NCBI GenBank assembly: GCA_902984215.1
Contig: CADWAF010000552.1
Span: 1-24,246 of the forward strand
DNA: 24,246 nucleotides
Direction: 5' to 3'
From: Willaertia magna
Taxonomy: Eukaryota; Heterolobosea; Eutetramitea; Acrasida; Naegleriidae
Shown: piece after piece, positions 7,964 to 18,740 of the stretch
How the letters are laid out: each line of letters opens with the position of its first letter
Numbering within the stretch: position 1 is the first letter of the stretch
The notes under the pieces: generated by a model
Told to the model about the DNA's origin: nothing
Databases searched by the model: none
Seen by the model: only the letters and a program-made list of their open reading frames with translations
Translations under genes and position numbers: made by a program

Positions 7964-8878
7964 TTATTGATGCTTCTTTTCTTCATGAATATCAATATCT
8001 GTAATGTGTGGACTTGTCTTTAATCCCATTAAAATTACGATAGATAAAACCAAAAAGAAAACAAAAATAAATCCAACAATTAAACATCCAGCAATATTAC
8101 CATCAATATATAATCCACTAACAGTATTATTAGAATTATTATTACTTTGTTCATCAATTGCATTATAAATTAAAGGTTCATCATTACCAACATTATTTGA
8201 AAGTAAAGATCTAACATTAACAGATCTTTGAGTTGGTTTCTCAGCAGAGAATAAAGCAACGTAATCACCTTCAGTTACAGATTCAACTAATTGCATAACT
8301 TGTTGTACAGTTGAATCATATTGAGTTAATAATTCTTTAATTGGTAAATCATTACGATGAACATCATTAAAAACGAAAAGATATTTTCCACCTCTTGTTA
8401 AATAACTATTTGGTGAAGAAATGAATTTAGATAAAGAGATAACTGCATTTCCTTTGAAATTTAAAGTATTTACGATTGCTTCATTATCTGTTATGATATA
8501 ATTAAATTCATTTGGTAAAATTGATTTAATTTCGTGTTCATTTGTGTGTGGGAATGATGCAGATGATTTAACTTTCATTGCTTGTTTTAAATATTTAAAT
8601 GCATTTCCTTCTTCTGGGTTTCTTAAGAAAGCTCCAGAGTTTTCTAAGAATTCTTCAGAACGGAGCTAAAAAAGATTTTTTAGTTTTTTATAAAGAGGGG
8701 TACTTACTTGATGATGTAAGAAAACTACTAAAGTAGAGGAAATATCTTGAACGGATTCAAGTTTTTGGATTTGAATATTATTCTTTCCACTCCAAACTAA
8801 TGCTGGAATGGTGTCTAAAGCAAAAACGTAAGAAACGATCAAAAGAGAAAATAACACTCCAATTATTGTTGCCTTCAT
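7964..8878 (-). CDS. BIG1/ATP6AP1(Ac45)-like V-ATPase accessory protein
   Basis: Two exons, 8708-8878 and 7964-8665, joined across a 42-bp intron (8666-8707) with a GTAAGT donor and TTTTAG acceptor, phase 0; total 290 residues. The start at 8878 was chosen over an upstream in-frame ATG at 8938 because residues 1-20 from it form a perfect signal peptide. Directly after the leader comes IPALVWSGKNN, the signature beginning of BIG1 and Ac45 proteins. A luminal domain of about 230 residues follows, then a C-terminal TM helix (GCLIVGFIFVFFLVLSIVIL) and a short tail. Ac45/BIG1-type proteins are type I ER/Golgi proteins that help assemble the V-ATPase Vo sector; fungal BIG1 is also needed for cell-wall glucan. 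The closer subtype cannot be decided here. It is tandem upstream of the polytopic membrane gene and divergent from NCBP1. Confidence 0.82.
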
Positions 8879-9179
8879 ATTTTTTTGAGAAATTTTTTCG
8901 GAAGACTTTTTAAAATTTTTAAAAATTTTATTTTTCAAACTCCTGACCTAAAATTTGGCAGGTTCGATTTTTTTGGATGTCTTTACAAACGTAATCCATA
9001 ACATAACAATTATTAGTATAGACGGGTACTCACTACACTATACAAAATTAAGATTGTCTTTTTAACTGAATATTTATGCTTTATCTTTTGTGAAACATTG
9101 TAGTCAATCATGGTTCTCTAAAGAGAAAAAGTAGTTATTGGATGAAGGTGTGGTCATGGTTTTGTTGAAGAAGAAAAAA
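8879..9179. other. Intergenic region between divergent BIG1-like and NCBP1 genes
   Basis: 301 bp between the chosen start codons of two divergent genes, presumably holding both promoters and 5' leaders. It contains upstream in-frame ATGs for each gene (8938 on the minus strand, 9138 on the plus strand) that I judged not to be the main starts. A near-inverted pair CCTGACC/GGCAGG lies near 8942-8961. I see no tRNA, conserved box or ORF of its own. Confidence 0.5.
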
Positions 9180-12100
9180 ATGCCAGAAAACAATGATAAC
9201 AATACGAATAACATTCACAAAAGAAACACTTATGGAGAATCAGATGAATCTGATGAGGATTTAGACTATATAAAAAGAAGGAGAAGAGAAAAATATTCAA
9301 GCGAAGAAGAAAGTGAGGATGATGAAAGGACTAACCTTAAAAAATCGGTAACTGCTTCTAACAAAGATAAAACGAAAAAGAAAAAAACTTTATCTGATTC
9401 TGAAGTTTCTGATGAAGAAAAACGATCACCTTCCTCATACAGAGGTTACGGAGGAGGGTATCGTGGAAGTTCTTCAAGAGGATCAAGCTATTCTTCAACT
9501 AGGCCATCTAGAGGACCATATCCTCCAACAACCACAACAAATGTACCAACAACTACATCTACCAATACAACAACTACAAATATACCACCAAAGAGAAAGA
9601 AGTATGGTTTTAATGAAAATGAAGATGAAGAAGATTTAGAAACCACTGATTCTACAAATTTAAAACTTATAATCTTACTTGGAGAAGAAAATCCGACAGA
9701 TATAAGCACTATAAAAAGAATAACAGAAGTGTCTACTGTTTTAATTGATGATTTAGAAAATGATTATACAACTCATTCATCAAGCATTACAGATATTATA
9801 CTTCAATGGTAAGTATTTTTAATTTTAATTTTTTACTTAATTTTATTAGTGTGACTGATTTCCCTATTAAAATACCGCTTTATGGAACGTTAGTAGGATT
9901 AATAAATACAAAAATAGCTAGGTTTGGAGAGTTTATTGTACAATTAACAGTTGAACATATCGTTCAAAGCCATAATCATTATGATTGGATTAGAGTTAAA
10001 ACATTGTTACGTTTTGTATGTGGATTAATGAATTCTAAGGTAATATCTGATAGTGATGTCTTTACAATTTATGAACATTTTATTGATTGGTCAATTAAAT
10101 ATTATGATAATATAATGGGTGTTAATTATATGTTTTTAATTCTTGGATCATTGCCTTGGGGAATAGAGACATTAAAAAAGAATGATTTTTATTTAAAAAC
10201 TATAAAAGAAAGATTAACAGAGTATTTTGATCATTATAAGAAAAATACTTTTTCTTTGTATAAAGCCTATAAGGGACAGAGAGATGCTTTACTTGTGATG
10301 TGGGAGCAGTTTCAATCAATTATAAAGGAAGATTCCAATATTAGTGAGATTAGGATATTATTAAAACCTTATAACCAAACAACTGAGATAACTGAAGAAC
10401 ATATTCATAGAATTGAATTACCAATAGATTTATTTAAAGATGCTGGATCTACTGAAGAAGATAAGTCTAAAGGTTATATTTATAAAGGAAGATTAGGAAT
10501 GTATGAGGAATTACTTTCCCCTGATTTGGATAAGTTATCAGACATTGATAGATTAATTCTTGAAGAATATATTGTAGATTTATTATATTTCTTTAATGGG
10601 TCACATAGAGAATGTGTTAGTAGATTGTATAAATTAGCTTTTGACCTTACAATGAAAGCTTATAAAGAAGAAAAGAAAGGTGAATCACCAAAAACCTTAG
10701 AAGAGAAAGAAAGAGCAATCCTTGAAGATTCTTCTATTAGTGTTAGTGAATATTTTGAACACGTAGCTATTGATGTAATTTTAGGCACAATGTGTTTACT
10801 CCCAAGTCCTCCTGTAAAGATTCATTTCTATAACGTAGTTATTATAGGGTTATGTATGCAAAAGTGTAATCAAGGCGATAATTTTTCAAGAGAAATTGTA
10901 GAGAAGTACATGAATTTGTTATTTGAAAGAATGGACTCTTTTGATATAGAATGTTGTATGTCTCGTTTTACTTCTCTAATGTCTTATTATCTTAGCCATT
11001 TTGATTGTAAATGGGATTGGAACAAATGGTCTTATATTTTCGATAATGAGAGTTCAACACCGAATAAGAAACGTAGTCACTTTATTAAACTAGTTCTTCA
11101 AAAAACATTTCATGTAAGCTATATGAACAAGGTAATGCGTTCAATTAAAGGGTCATCAGATTTAACTGCTGATAAATTTGAAGACGATCATAGAGATACT
11201 AAGGATGAAGATTTACATAATGTTCCTTTTGCAAAATTCTTACCAAGTGAACCAGAGCCAAACTTTAAATTTAATGGTACTGATGATGCTAACAAATTGG
11301 TTAGTGCCATAAAAGAGAAGAAGGATTCTAATCAATTATTAGAGTTATTTAATACTCTAACAGCTAATGAAGATAAGGAAATTCTTTTAAGCTTATTTTT
11401 AAGTTGTATTATGAATATATGTGGTACAAAGAATTCTATTAATTTGATTGATTTTGGAGATTATATTACACGATATAGAGAAGTTTTTAAGAACTTAATT
11501 GAATTTGACGCCATTAAACAAAAAGTTAATATTGTAAAAACCGTTTGGACTTTCTGGAACAAATCTCCACAAAGAATTATTCTCTTTTTAAAGAAGTTAC
11601 TGATAGATCACGAATTGGTAAATGTTCAAAGTGTTGCAAATTATGTACTAAGACATGATACATTATTACTTGAAGATTATTATGCATGGGATATATTAAA
11701 AACATGTTTGGACGCTCAAATCATTAGAGGTCTGAGAGCTTATGAATATGGAGATGATAAAACTAGCACAAGTGCAACAACCCCTAAATTAAAACGTAAA
11801 GTTTTTGATGATGAAGAGAAAAAACCTGAAGATAAAAAGGAAAATGGTAATGCTATGGATACAAAAGAAGACGACAAAGTAGAAGAAAGAATATATCTTG
11901 ATAAAGTTCCTAGAGGAACAGATGCCCCAATATTCCATCTTTTATTACAAGAAATAAGAGAATCTGTTTGTCTCATCTATACCTTCTTAATAGATAAGTT
12001 ACTGGATTTTAGTGGTACTACAACATGGGATTATAATTATATTTATGGATTATTCCTTGAGATGATGAGAATGTATCAATGCTATTTGAAAGATTTAAAT

Positions 12101-12412
12101 TCATTCATTGATCTATCCATCACTAATTCAGATAATTCACTAATCAAAGATGAAATTACCACTCATTTAGAGGCTGCCTCTTTCTTCAGACATGTGAATG
12201 TTCTAGCACATGGAGGATTTAGAGCAACTCTCCCTAGATATTCAAGAAAATTCAAACCAGAAGAAGCAATTAACAAACTAATTGTATTTGATACACGACC
12301 TTCTATTCATGACACACTTTTATTCCACATTCATGAACAAGAAACTAATCAACCTGTAGCTGAAAGTATTGCAAGGCGTGAACACCCTTTACAAACACTT
12401 AAATTGCAATAA
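9180..12412 (+). CDS. NCBP1: Nuclear cap-binding protein subunit 1 (CBP80)
   Basis: Two exons, 9180-9808 and 9850-12412, joined across a 41-bp intron (GTAAGT...TTTATTAG) that splits the Cys codon in LQCVTDFP; total 1063 residues against about 790 in human. From residue about 163 it follows CBP80: an N-terminal MIF4G domain with IPLYGTLVGLINTK, WIRVKTLLRFVCGLMNSKVI and YNVVIIGLCMQ-type helices, then two further MIF4G-like regions to the C terminus. With NCBP2 it binds the m7G cap of nuclear transcripts and links capping to splicing and export. The first 160 residues are an added disordered tail: acidic Ser/Asp/Glu runs, KRRRREK and KTKKKK basic clusters, an RGY/RGS-rich patch, a Thr-rich run and PPKRKKYG, a likely nuclear localisation signal. 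A Lys/Asp/Glu-rich insert also lies near the C-terminal third. ATG 9180 is preferred over 9138 for its A-rich context. Confidence 0.93.
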
Positions 12413-12440
12413 TAAACAATTTGTTGTTTTAACCTTTTTT

Positions 12441-12449
12441 TTTCCCGCC
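12441..12449 (+). promoter_or_regulatory. E2F/DP-type binding site upstream of HAUS5
   Basis: The 9-mer TTTCCCGCC followed by AAAA matches the classical E2F-DP consensus (TTTSSCGC, ideally TTTCCCGCCAAA). It lies 25 bp upstream of the HAUS5 ATG in a 62-bp gap after the NCBP1 stop. GC-only hexamers are very rare in the intergenic DNA here. Function is inferred from sequence only. Confidence 0.5.
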
Positions 12450-12455
12450 AAAAAT

Positions 12456-12498
12456 CAACGTTAGTCTAAAAAAAATGCAAAAATCAAATCTAACGTTG
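12456..12498. repeat. 9-bp perfect inverted repeat flanking the HAUS5 start codon
   Basis: CAACGTTAG at 12456-12464 and its exact reverse complement CTAACGTTG at 12490-12498 are separated by 25 nt that include the ATG at 12475. Each arm holds the palindrome AACGTT and a Myb-like YAACG core. It could be a pair of protein-binding sites or, in the mRNA, a hairpin enclosing the start codon. Confidence 0.5.
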
Positions 12499-14529
12499 GG
12501 CTCTTCTTCTTTTATTTCCGGCAGCTCAATGTTTAACATTGATACTTCATTCAACAACAATAATACATCATCTAATACTATTCAACCCGGTAAATTAGCT
12601 CAACAAATAAAAGATTGGTGTTTAAACGAATTACATTTACCTGAAGAAAAAATTCCACAAGTTTTTCACATTAGAGAACTATGTAGAGGGAATATGATTC
12701 CTATTTGGAAATTTCTTCTCAATTACATGCATCATCCTAACAAGGTTGATTTTATCAAAAAGAACATTAAACTGTAAGTTTTTCATACAAACCACCAGTT
12801 GACTAATTCACACTTTCAAATTAAAATAAAGAAATGGTTCAAAAGTTCAAAATGATTTAGAAAAAGAAAAAAAGAAAAGAGAAACATTATTAAAAGAAAT
12901 TGAAAAGAAAAAACAAAGAATTCAAGAATTAAAAAACAAACAAATTCCAACAATTGAAAATGAAATTAAAAATTTACGTAATTCAAATTATCAATCACAA
13001 ATCAATAATAAAAAACAATTAAATGAAAATAATTTTCAATTAAAACAATTTATTTTATTTAGAGGATTTGATGAAAAGTGTAGATTTGAAATTAATTTAT
13101 TAAATGAATATTTTCAAAGAATTAATTTAATATCACACCAATTATTAAATAAAAGAAATTGTAATGCTAATCAAATAAGGAAAATATTTGAAGAAAAATC
13201 GAATGTTATTTTACAAAAAGAATTAATAAATGAAAAGGAAATATTATTAGATAATAATCGTTCAATATTGAAGAATAATCAAAATTTAGAAAGTAATAAT
13301 TTTGGGAATGTTGTGTATGGAGTGGTGCCTATTCAATGGATTGAAAGTTTAATAGAGATATCTAGAGAACATGGTATTGTAATGAAACAGATGATTGATG
13401 ATTTATTTAATAAAAAGAATAAATTAGAAGAAAAAAATATTATTGGAATTGAACAATTATTGGAAGTGGAAAGAAGAAAACATATTGCAAAATATTTAGA
13501 ATCTGAACAGTAAGTTTTATTTTTTGTAAATTGTTGTTAATATATTAAATGCATTACAATAACAATAGAATAAATAAAATGGTAATTTCACAGAAACAAC
13601 AAGTAGAGATAATTAAGGGAGAGATAAGTAATTTATTAAAAGGAAATAATGTAGAAAAGAATAATTTAATTATACAATTAATGGAAAGTGAAATGACATT
13701 ATCTGAAGTGAGAGCATCTAGATTAATATTAGAAGAATATATTGCTTCTTTAACCCAAGAACGTGAAGAGAAAAGAAAAATAAAACAAGGATTATTAAGT
13801 AAACAACATGAAATACAAATATTAAAAGAAAAAAGAAAATATAAAAGTAAACGAATATCTGAATATAATGAATCAAGTGATAAAATATTAAAAGGATTAC
13901 AAAAACAACAAGAACAAGTAATTGATTTTGTAAAGGAGAGAATGGAATATATCCAACAATTACTACCAAATTTAACAATTAATCTAAGCAATATATTTGA
14001 ATTAGAATTAAGCTATGTCACTAAAATACCCAGAGATTATTTGTATAGTATCAATATAATGGATAATAACAACAAAAAGATAAATAGAATAATGTTAAAA
14101 GATTTATCTATTAATCAATTAGATGATTATACAGAAGATGTTAAATCATTAATTGACAATATTAATTTCCCTAATTATAAAGCACCTGAATATTTATTAA
14201 CACACCTTAAAGATTTAAAACAAGAAGCACAAACAAAATTGAATGAAAGAGAAATACAATATGATTTATTAATGAATATTAAACAAATAGAATCTCAAAT
14301 GGATGATTCAATAGTGGGCGGTACAATAGATCTTAACAGTCAACTGGAACACACACAACAAAATGAATGGCTATCCACAATACAACAAACCTTAGCAGAG
14401 TGTAACTGGTTTAAAGAAGAAGTCAACGTTGTTAATACCACTTCACAAGAATGGTTTAAAAATCCAAGTGTTAATGAAATTAATTGGGATAATTTAATAG
14501 TGGAAAATAATAAAAATACAAAAAACTAA
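12475..14529 (+). CDS. HAUS5: HAUS augmin-like complex subunit 5
   Basis: Three exons: 12475-12773, 12832-13509 and 13569-14529. The introns of 58 and 59 bp have GTAAGT donors and AAG and TAG acceptors; all phases agree and give 645 residues, close to human HAUS5 (about 633). The N-terminal block (about residues 40-100) carries the HAUS5 pattern: LAQQIKDWCLNELHLP, then IRELCRGNMIPIWKFLLNYM and VDFIKKNI. The rest is long coiled coil with Lys/Glu/Gln-rich heptads, a VVYGVVPIQWI hydrophobic patch near residue 285, and a Trp-containing C terminus (NPSVNEINWDNL). HAUS5 forms the stem of the eight-subunit augmin complex that recruits gamma-tubulin to the sides of spindle microtubules. A likely E2F site and an inverted repeat lie at its 5' end. 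Its stop overlaps the stop of the convergent calponin-homology gene. Confidence 0.85.
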
Positions 14530-15809
14530 TTTGTCTTTTCTTTCAAAAAGAAATTAGTATACAATTTCACTGCAATAACAAAGAAAATAATAAATGGTAA
14601 GGTTGCCACTGAAATTAAACTCTTAATAACACCTTCCTCTTGACCAGATTGTTTTTCTTCTTCAGGTGGAGCTTCCAACTTCATCTCATTTAAAATATTC
14701 TTCCAATCCACACTTGCAACTCTTCCAACAAGGGTATTTCCACTTTTTGAAGGAGTAGAAGGAGTACTTGTAAGACTATTATTTTCCAAGTTTGAAGTTA
14801 TTTGATTGCCTGTATCTTTGATAACAGTAGATGGGGAAAGAGGGGAAGGTTCAGGTATTTGTGGTAAAGGCTTTTTCTTAGGAAGGATTACATTAGATAC
14901 TGACTGATCTTCTTGCTCCTCCATTACTCTTCGGACAAGATCGTGAGAGATGATAGATTGTCTTTTAATCTTTTCTAATACAGCTCTAGCCATCTTTGGA
15001 TCTTCTCTAACACTCTTCTCTCTATTTCTCATTATATTTAACTCTTTATCTACTTGTTTCAATAATTCCTTCTCTTCCTTTCTCTTCTTTTTCATTTCCT
15101 TAACTTGTTGCCTATGAAACAAAGCCTTCTCATGTAACTGTAATAAACAACTTAATATAGTCTTCTTATTTTTCTGTAAAAATAAATCCTCAAAAGAGAA
15201 TAATAGTTCACTAGGAAATCCATCAATCTTACGAACCCCGCTCAAAAATAATTGAATATTATTTTTGGCGTACTGTAAATAATTTGTAGTATAATCCTTA
15301 TCGTTAGAAAATGTAAATAACGGTTGTTGGAATTCATGTAATTTCTCCAAATCAATATTCTCTGGAAAATAGTGGGAAACTAATTTACAGAGGAAAACAC
15401 CATTCTCTAAATTGTAGTAGAAATTTTTTGATTGGTCTTTACGTTGCATAATAGGTGATTGGTGATGGTTGACATTGGCAGTTTTATTATTTGATAATAA
15501 TTGATAATTTCCTTTAATAAAGAATGTTGTAGATAATGTTTTTTCAATCCAATCTTGTAATTGTTCTTCTATTTGAAAGAAATTTTCATCTCTTACTTCA
15601 CGTAATGGACTTGGATTAGCAATAAATAATTCTTCATCATTTTCTTCATCTTCTAAATTACTATCTGTTCTTCTAGGTGTTATAGTACTATCACTAAAAT
15701 TATTTAAATTATCATCATCTTCTTCTTCTATTTGTTTACCAAATGTTACATAGTCAAGATCATCTTCATTATTGTTGGAAGATGTTCGGGATTTTGTTGG
15801 AGTAATCAT
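14526..15809 (-). CDS. Tail-anchored calponin-homology domain protein
   Basis: A 427-residue protein. ATG 15809 was chosen for its preceding A-run; an in-frame ATG at 15857 would add 16 residues. Residues 1-75 are acidic and Ser/Asn-rich. A single calponin-homology domain spans about 78-230: IEEQLQDWIEKTL, then LENGVFLCKLVSHYFPENI, AKNNIQLFLSGVRKIDGFP, LFSFEDLFLQKNKKTILSCL. A roughly 25-residue polar insert lies between its first two helices. A basic coiled coil follows (about 230-285, KKKRKEEKELLKQ), then a Ser/Pro/Thr-rich linker. A single hydrophobic segment about ten residues from the end (LISVATLPFIIFFVIAVKLY) makes it a tail-anchored protein facing the cytoplasm. CH domains bind actin or microtubules, so it may tether a membrane, perhaps ER, outer mitochondrial or nuclear, to the cytoskeleton. 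No KASH motif is evident. The specific family is not recognised. Confidence 0.8.
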   Translation of the reverse strand: MITPTKSRTSSNNNEDDLDYVTFGKQIEEEDDDNLNNFSDSTITPRRTDSNLEDEENDEELFIANPSPLREVRDENFFQIEEQLQDWIEKTLSTTFFIKGNYQLLSNNKTANVNHHQSPIMQRKDQSKNFYYNLENGVFLCKLVSHYFPENIDLEKLHEFQQPLFTFSNDKDYTTNYLQYAKNNIQLFLSGVRKIDGFPSELLFSFEDLFLQKNKKTILSCLLQLHEKALFHRQQVKEMKKKRKEEKELLKQVDKELNIMRNREKSVREDPKMARAVLEKIKRQSIISHDLVRRVMEEQEDQSVSNVILPKKKPLPQIPEPSPLSPSTVIKDTGNQITSNLENNSLTSTPSTPSKSGNTLVGRVASVDWKNILNEMKLEAPPEEEKQSGQEEGVIKSLISVATLPFIIFFVIAVKLYTNFFLKEKTN

Positions 15810-16389
15810 TTTTTTTTTATTTTTTTGATTGCTAAGGTTGAAGCCCTCAAGCAACACTGCTGTTAAAAGAATGAGTTATAGAAATTTTATCACAAGGTTT
15901 AGTTTTAAGGGATATTTGATTCACCTTTACCAGTGTGTTTGTTTTTGTGAAAGATTTACAGTTGACTTAAAACAAGCTTTTTTAAGAACAACATTTGACG
16001 AATACTATAAGTGAGGTGTCATGTTATAACAACAATATTTATTTAAATAGAGTATCTTTGCGCTATCAAACCAAATTTTTCCAGTTAACATCAATGGACA
16101 AGTTGACCATCAACTTCTTTTCAAAATGTTCTTTGTCTTCCACGTTATAAAAAAAACGGTCCTTGATTCCTTTTCGAAGCATTTTAATCCCAACAACAGC
16201 TCTGAACGCTAATATTCTTTGACATCAACTTTAAAAAAAAAGAAATCAATAACCTCCTTAAATACTAATAGTATACACGAATCATTTTTTGGCATTTGAC
16301 AATAAAACGATTCATCACCCATAAAACATTTTTATTAACAATTAAATTGTTGAAAGAAGAAGTAATTACTCTCACATCATTAAAAAATA
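15810..16389. other. 580-bp intergenic region between divergent genes
   Basis: This lies between the starts of the calponin-homology gene and the prominin-like gene. Short open frames exist (for example 15829-16014) but have no protein-like character or good start context. The GC content is somewhat higher than in other gaps, with phrases such as CTCTGAACGCTAATATTC near 16200. I see no tRNA, snRNA or repeat. It probably holds two promoters and 5' leaders. Confidence 0.45.
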
Positions 16390-18740
16390 ATGAAACAACT
16401 AAGTTTAATATTACTAACAATAATAATATTAATTTCTTTACAAATAACATTTATATCTTCTCTACCTCCATTTACATTTAGTAGTGTTAATACTGTAAGA
16501 ACTACTTGGCCAGAAACTCAAAATGATGTTTTTGATGGGGCTAGATGGGTAGAATACGGGATTTATTTAGCAATTATATTTGCAGTAATTTTAATACTGG
16601 GTTTAATTTCATATTGTGTTGGTTGTTGGTTTTGTTGTTTACGTTGTTGTGGATTTTGTGGTGGATGTACAACGAAGGGGGTAAGTAGTTCTTAAATTTA
16701 TTTGATTGATAACTGACATTTAAAAAGCAAACAGATAGATATCCTTATACACCAACTGATGTGAAAGGACCAGCATTAATATTTTTATTATTATATATTG
16801 TAATATTAATATTTGCATCATTAGGTATTATCTTTTCAGTTCTCTTCTCATCATCTCTTAGAACAGTTGTAAAAGAATCATCAGACTCAATCTCAACATT
16901 AAATACAATGTTAAATAAAACAAATAATTTAGGACAAATTGTCAGTAATCAAGTATATGGTATAATTAATAAATTAGATCCATATATTCAAGAAGTAAAT
17001 ACATTCCAACAACCTTTAACAAATATACAAACTAGTTTACAAAATGGAATTACAACTTTAGATAATTTTAATTCAACCACTGGTCAAACTATCAATTCAC
17101 ATGTCAATGTTATTAGAAGTGATTTACAAATAATTAGAGATAATAATGATGTACAAAATGCTCCAGATCCAAATACAATTATACCTGATATTAATGGACA
17201 ATTAGCTAATAGTATTAATCAAGGAAAAACTTATTTAAATCAAGGTATTCAACAAGTTACAACTATTAAAACAACATTAGATAATAATGTTCAAACAACC
17301 AAAGATCAATTAAATAATACTTTAAAGAATAATGTTGTACCAAATATAGAAACATCTTTAAGTGGTGTAACTAATTTTATTACAACTTTACAAAATGATT
17401 ATTTAAATCCATATTTTAATCAAAAAAGTGTTGATGATGGTACTTATTGGGCTTATGTAGGTGAAAATATTAGATTAGCATTAGAAATTACATTCTTTGG
17501 ATTTATCTTCTTTTTATATTTATTTACATTAATAGGTATTTGTATTAAGAAGGCAATCCCAATTGAATGTAGTTATGTTTGTACTTTTCTATTTGCATGG
17601 TTATTCTTTATTGTTGCTGCATTTCAAATACCTTTATTTATTTTTGTTCAAAATGCATGTCATCAAGGACCAACAACTGCAAAGACAGTTGCTAATGCTG
17701 CATTAGATGGTGGTAATTTAAATATTAATGGAATTCAAGTAAATGTTACAAATGCTATTGATAATATATTTAGTTGTAGAGGAAATGGTTCTTTAATTCA
17801 AGCTATTTTAGGTGAAGATTATTTAAAACAATTTAATATTGATACAATGATTAGTGATATTACAAATCAAGTTAATAATCAATTACAAAATTTTAATATT
17901 TCAAATACTGCTGGACAAGTAAATAATTATGTTACTCAATCAAATATTCAAAATGTTAGAACTGATTATACAAGTGACGTAAATAATGCATTAGAATCAT
18001 TACATAATACTACTAAACAATTTAATGATTATTCTAACTTTAATGGATTTAATTATACAACATATAATGGTGCATTAAATAATCTTAATAATTTTGCTTC
18101 AAATTATGGTTATTATTATACTTATGAAAATGTTACTTTATTTGATCCAAACAAATCACCTTACAATCAATCAACTTCTACACGGGATGCAGCTACTGAT
18201 TTAAAGACAAAAGTAGATCAACAAATTGATCTCTATAATTCAACTGTACAAGAAGTTTTATCTTTAAATAACACTGCTAATAGAATTGAAAGTAATTTAA
18301 ATAATTTGAAAGGTGATTTCGTTATTGCAAATAATGATTTAGCTGGTGTGAAAAGTTTACCAAATTCAATTACGAATGATGTCAACAGTTTAGTTCATTC
18401 TGTAAATAATTTCATTACAAATACCGTTAATAGCTTGCAACCAACAATTACAGGTATTGTATATGATATGGTGAATGCTATTGGTACAGAAATTGCTGGT
18501 TGTGCTTTTATTGGACGTTATGGATCTACGTTAGGAGATCAAGTTTGTAATAAGATGAGTTATCAAACCATTTTGACAGCATTAGTTTCATTATTTATTG
18601 GAATAACAATGATGGCTATGTTTATGGTATTATTAGTTGTTGGTAAGAAAGTAAGATATCAAAATAAGGTGATAAAATCATTTGAAGATATTCAAGATAA
18701 CGTTGCCACAGCACAACAAGAATTACCTGAAAAACATTAG
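16390..18740 (+). CDS. Prominin-like five-transmembrane protein
   Basis: Two exons, 16390-16680 and 16728-18740, across a 47-bp intron with a GTAAGT donor and AAAAAG acceptor, phase 0; total 767 residues. A CAG at 16732-16734 would shift frame, so I reject it as acceptor. Topology matches prominin: signal peptide (1-24), short ectodomain, TM1 (about 53-77), a cysteine cluster on the cytosolic side (CVGCWFCCLRCCGFCGGC), TM2 (about 114-138), a large extracellular loop of about 230 residues, TM3, a short loop, TM4, a second large loop of about 290 residues, TM5 near the end, and a 35-residue tail. The loops are predicted helical, Asn/Gln/Thr-rich, with many N-x-S/T sites. Animal prominins (about 860 residues) mark plasma-membrane protrusions and bind cholesterol. 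Tweety-family channels share part of this layout, so the call rests on topology, not on diagnostic residues. Confidence 0.7.

Noticed and set aside
8940..8975. GGTTCGATTTT resembling a tRNA B box
   Set aside because: No acceptor stem, anticodon arm or A box can be placed around it on either strand.
9488..9709. Minus-strand and alternate-frame open frames over the NCBP1 tail
   Set aside because: They arise from the repetitive triplet composition of the low-complexity tail.
13554..13991. Minus-strand 145-codon open frame with many Cys, Ile and Leu
   Set aside because: Antisense shadow of the Lys/Glu/Asn-rich coiled coil of HAUS5.
15829..16014. 61-codon open frame in the large divergent gap
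   Set aside because: No start context, no recognisable domain and no splice partners; it overlaps the 5' leader of the calponin-homology gene.
16728..16740. CAG at 16732-16734 as the prominin-like gene acceptor
   Set aside because: It breaks the reading frame with the GTAAGT donor at 16681; only AAAAAG at 16727 keeps both exons in frame.
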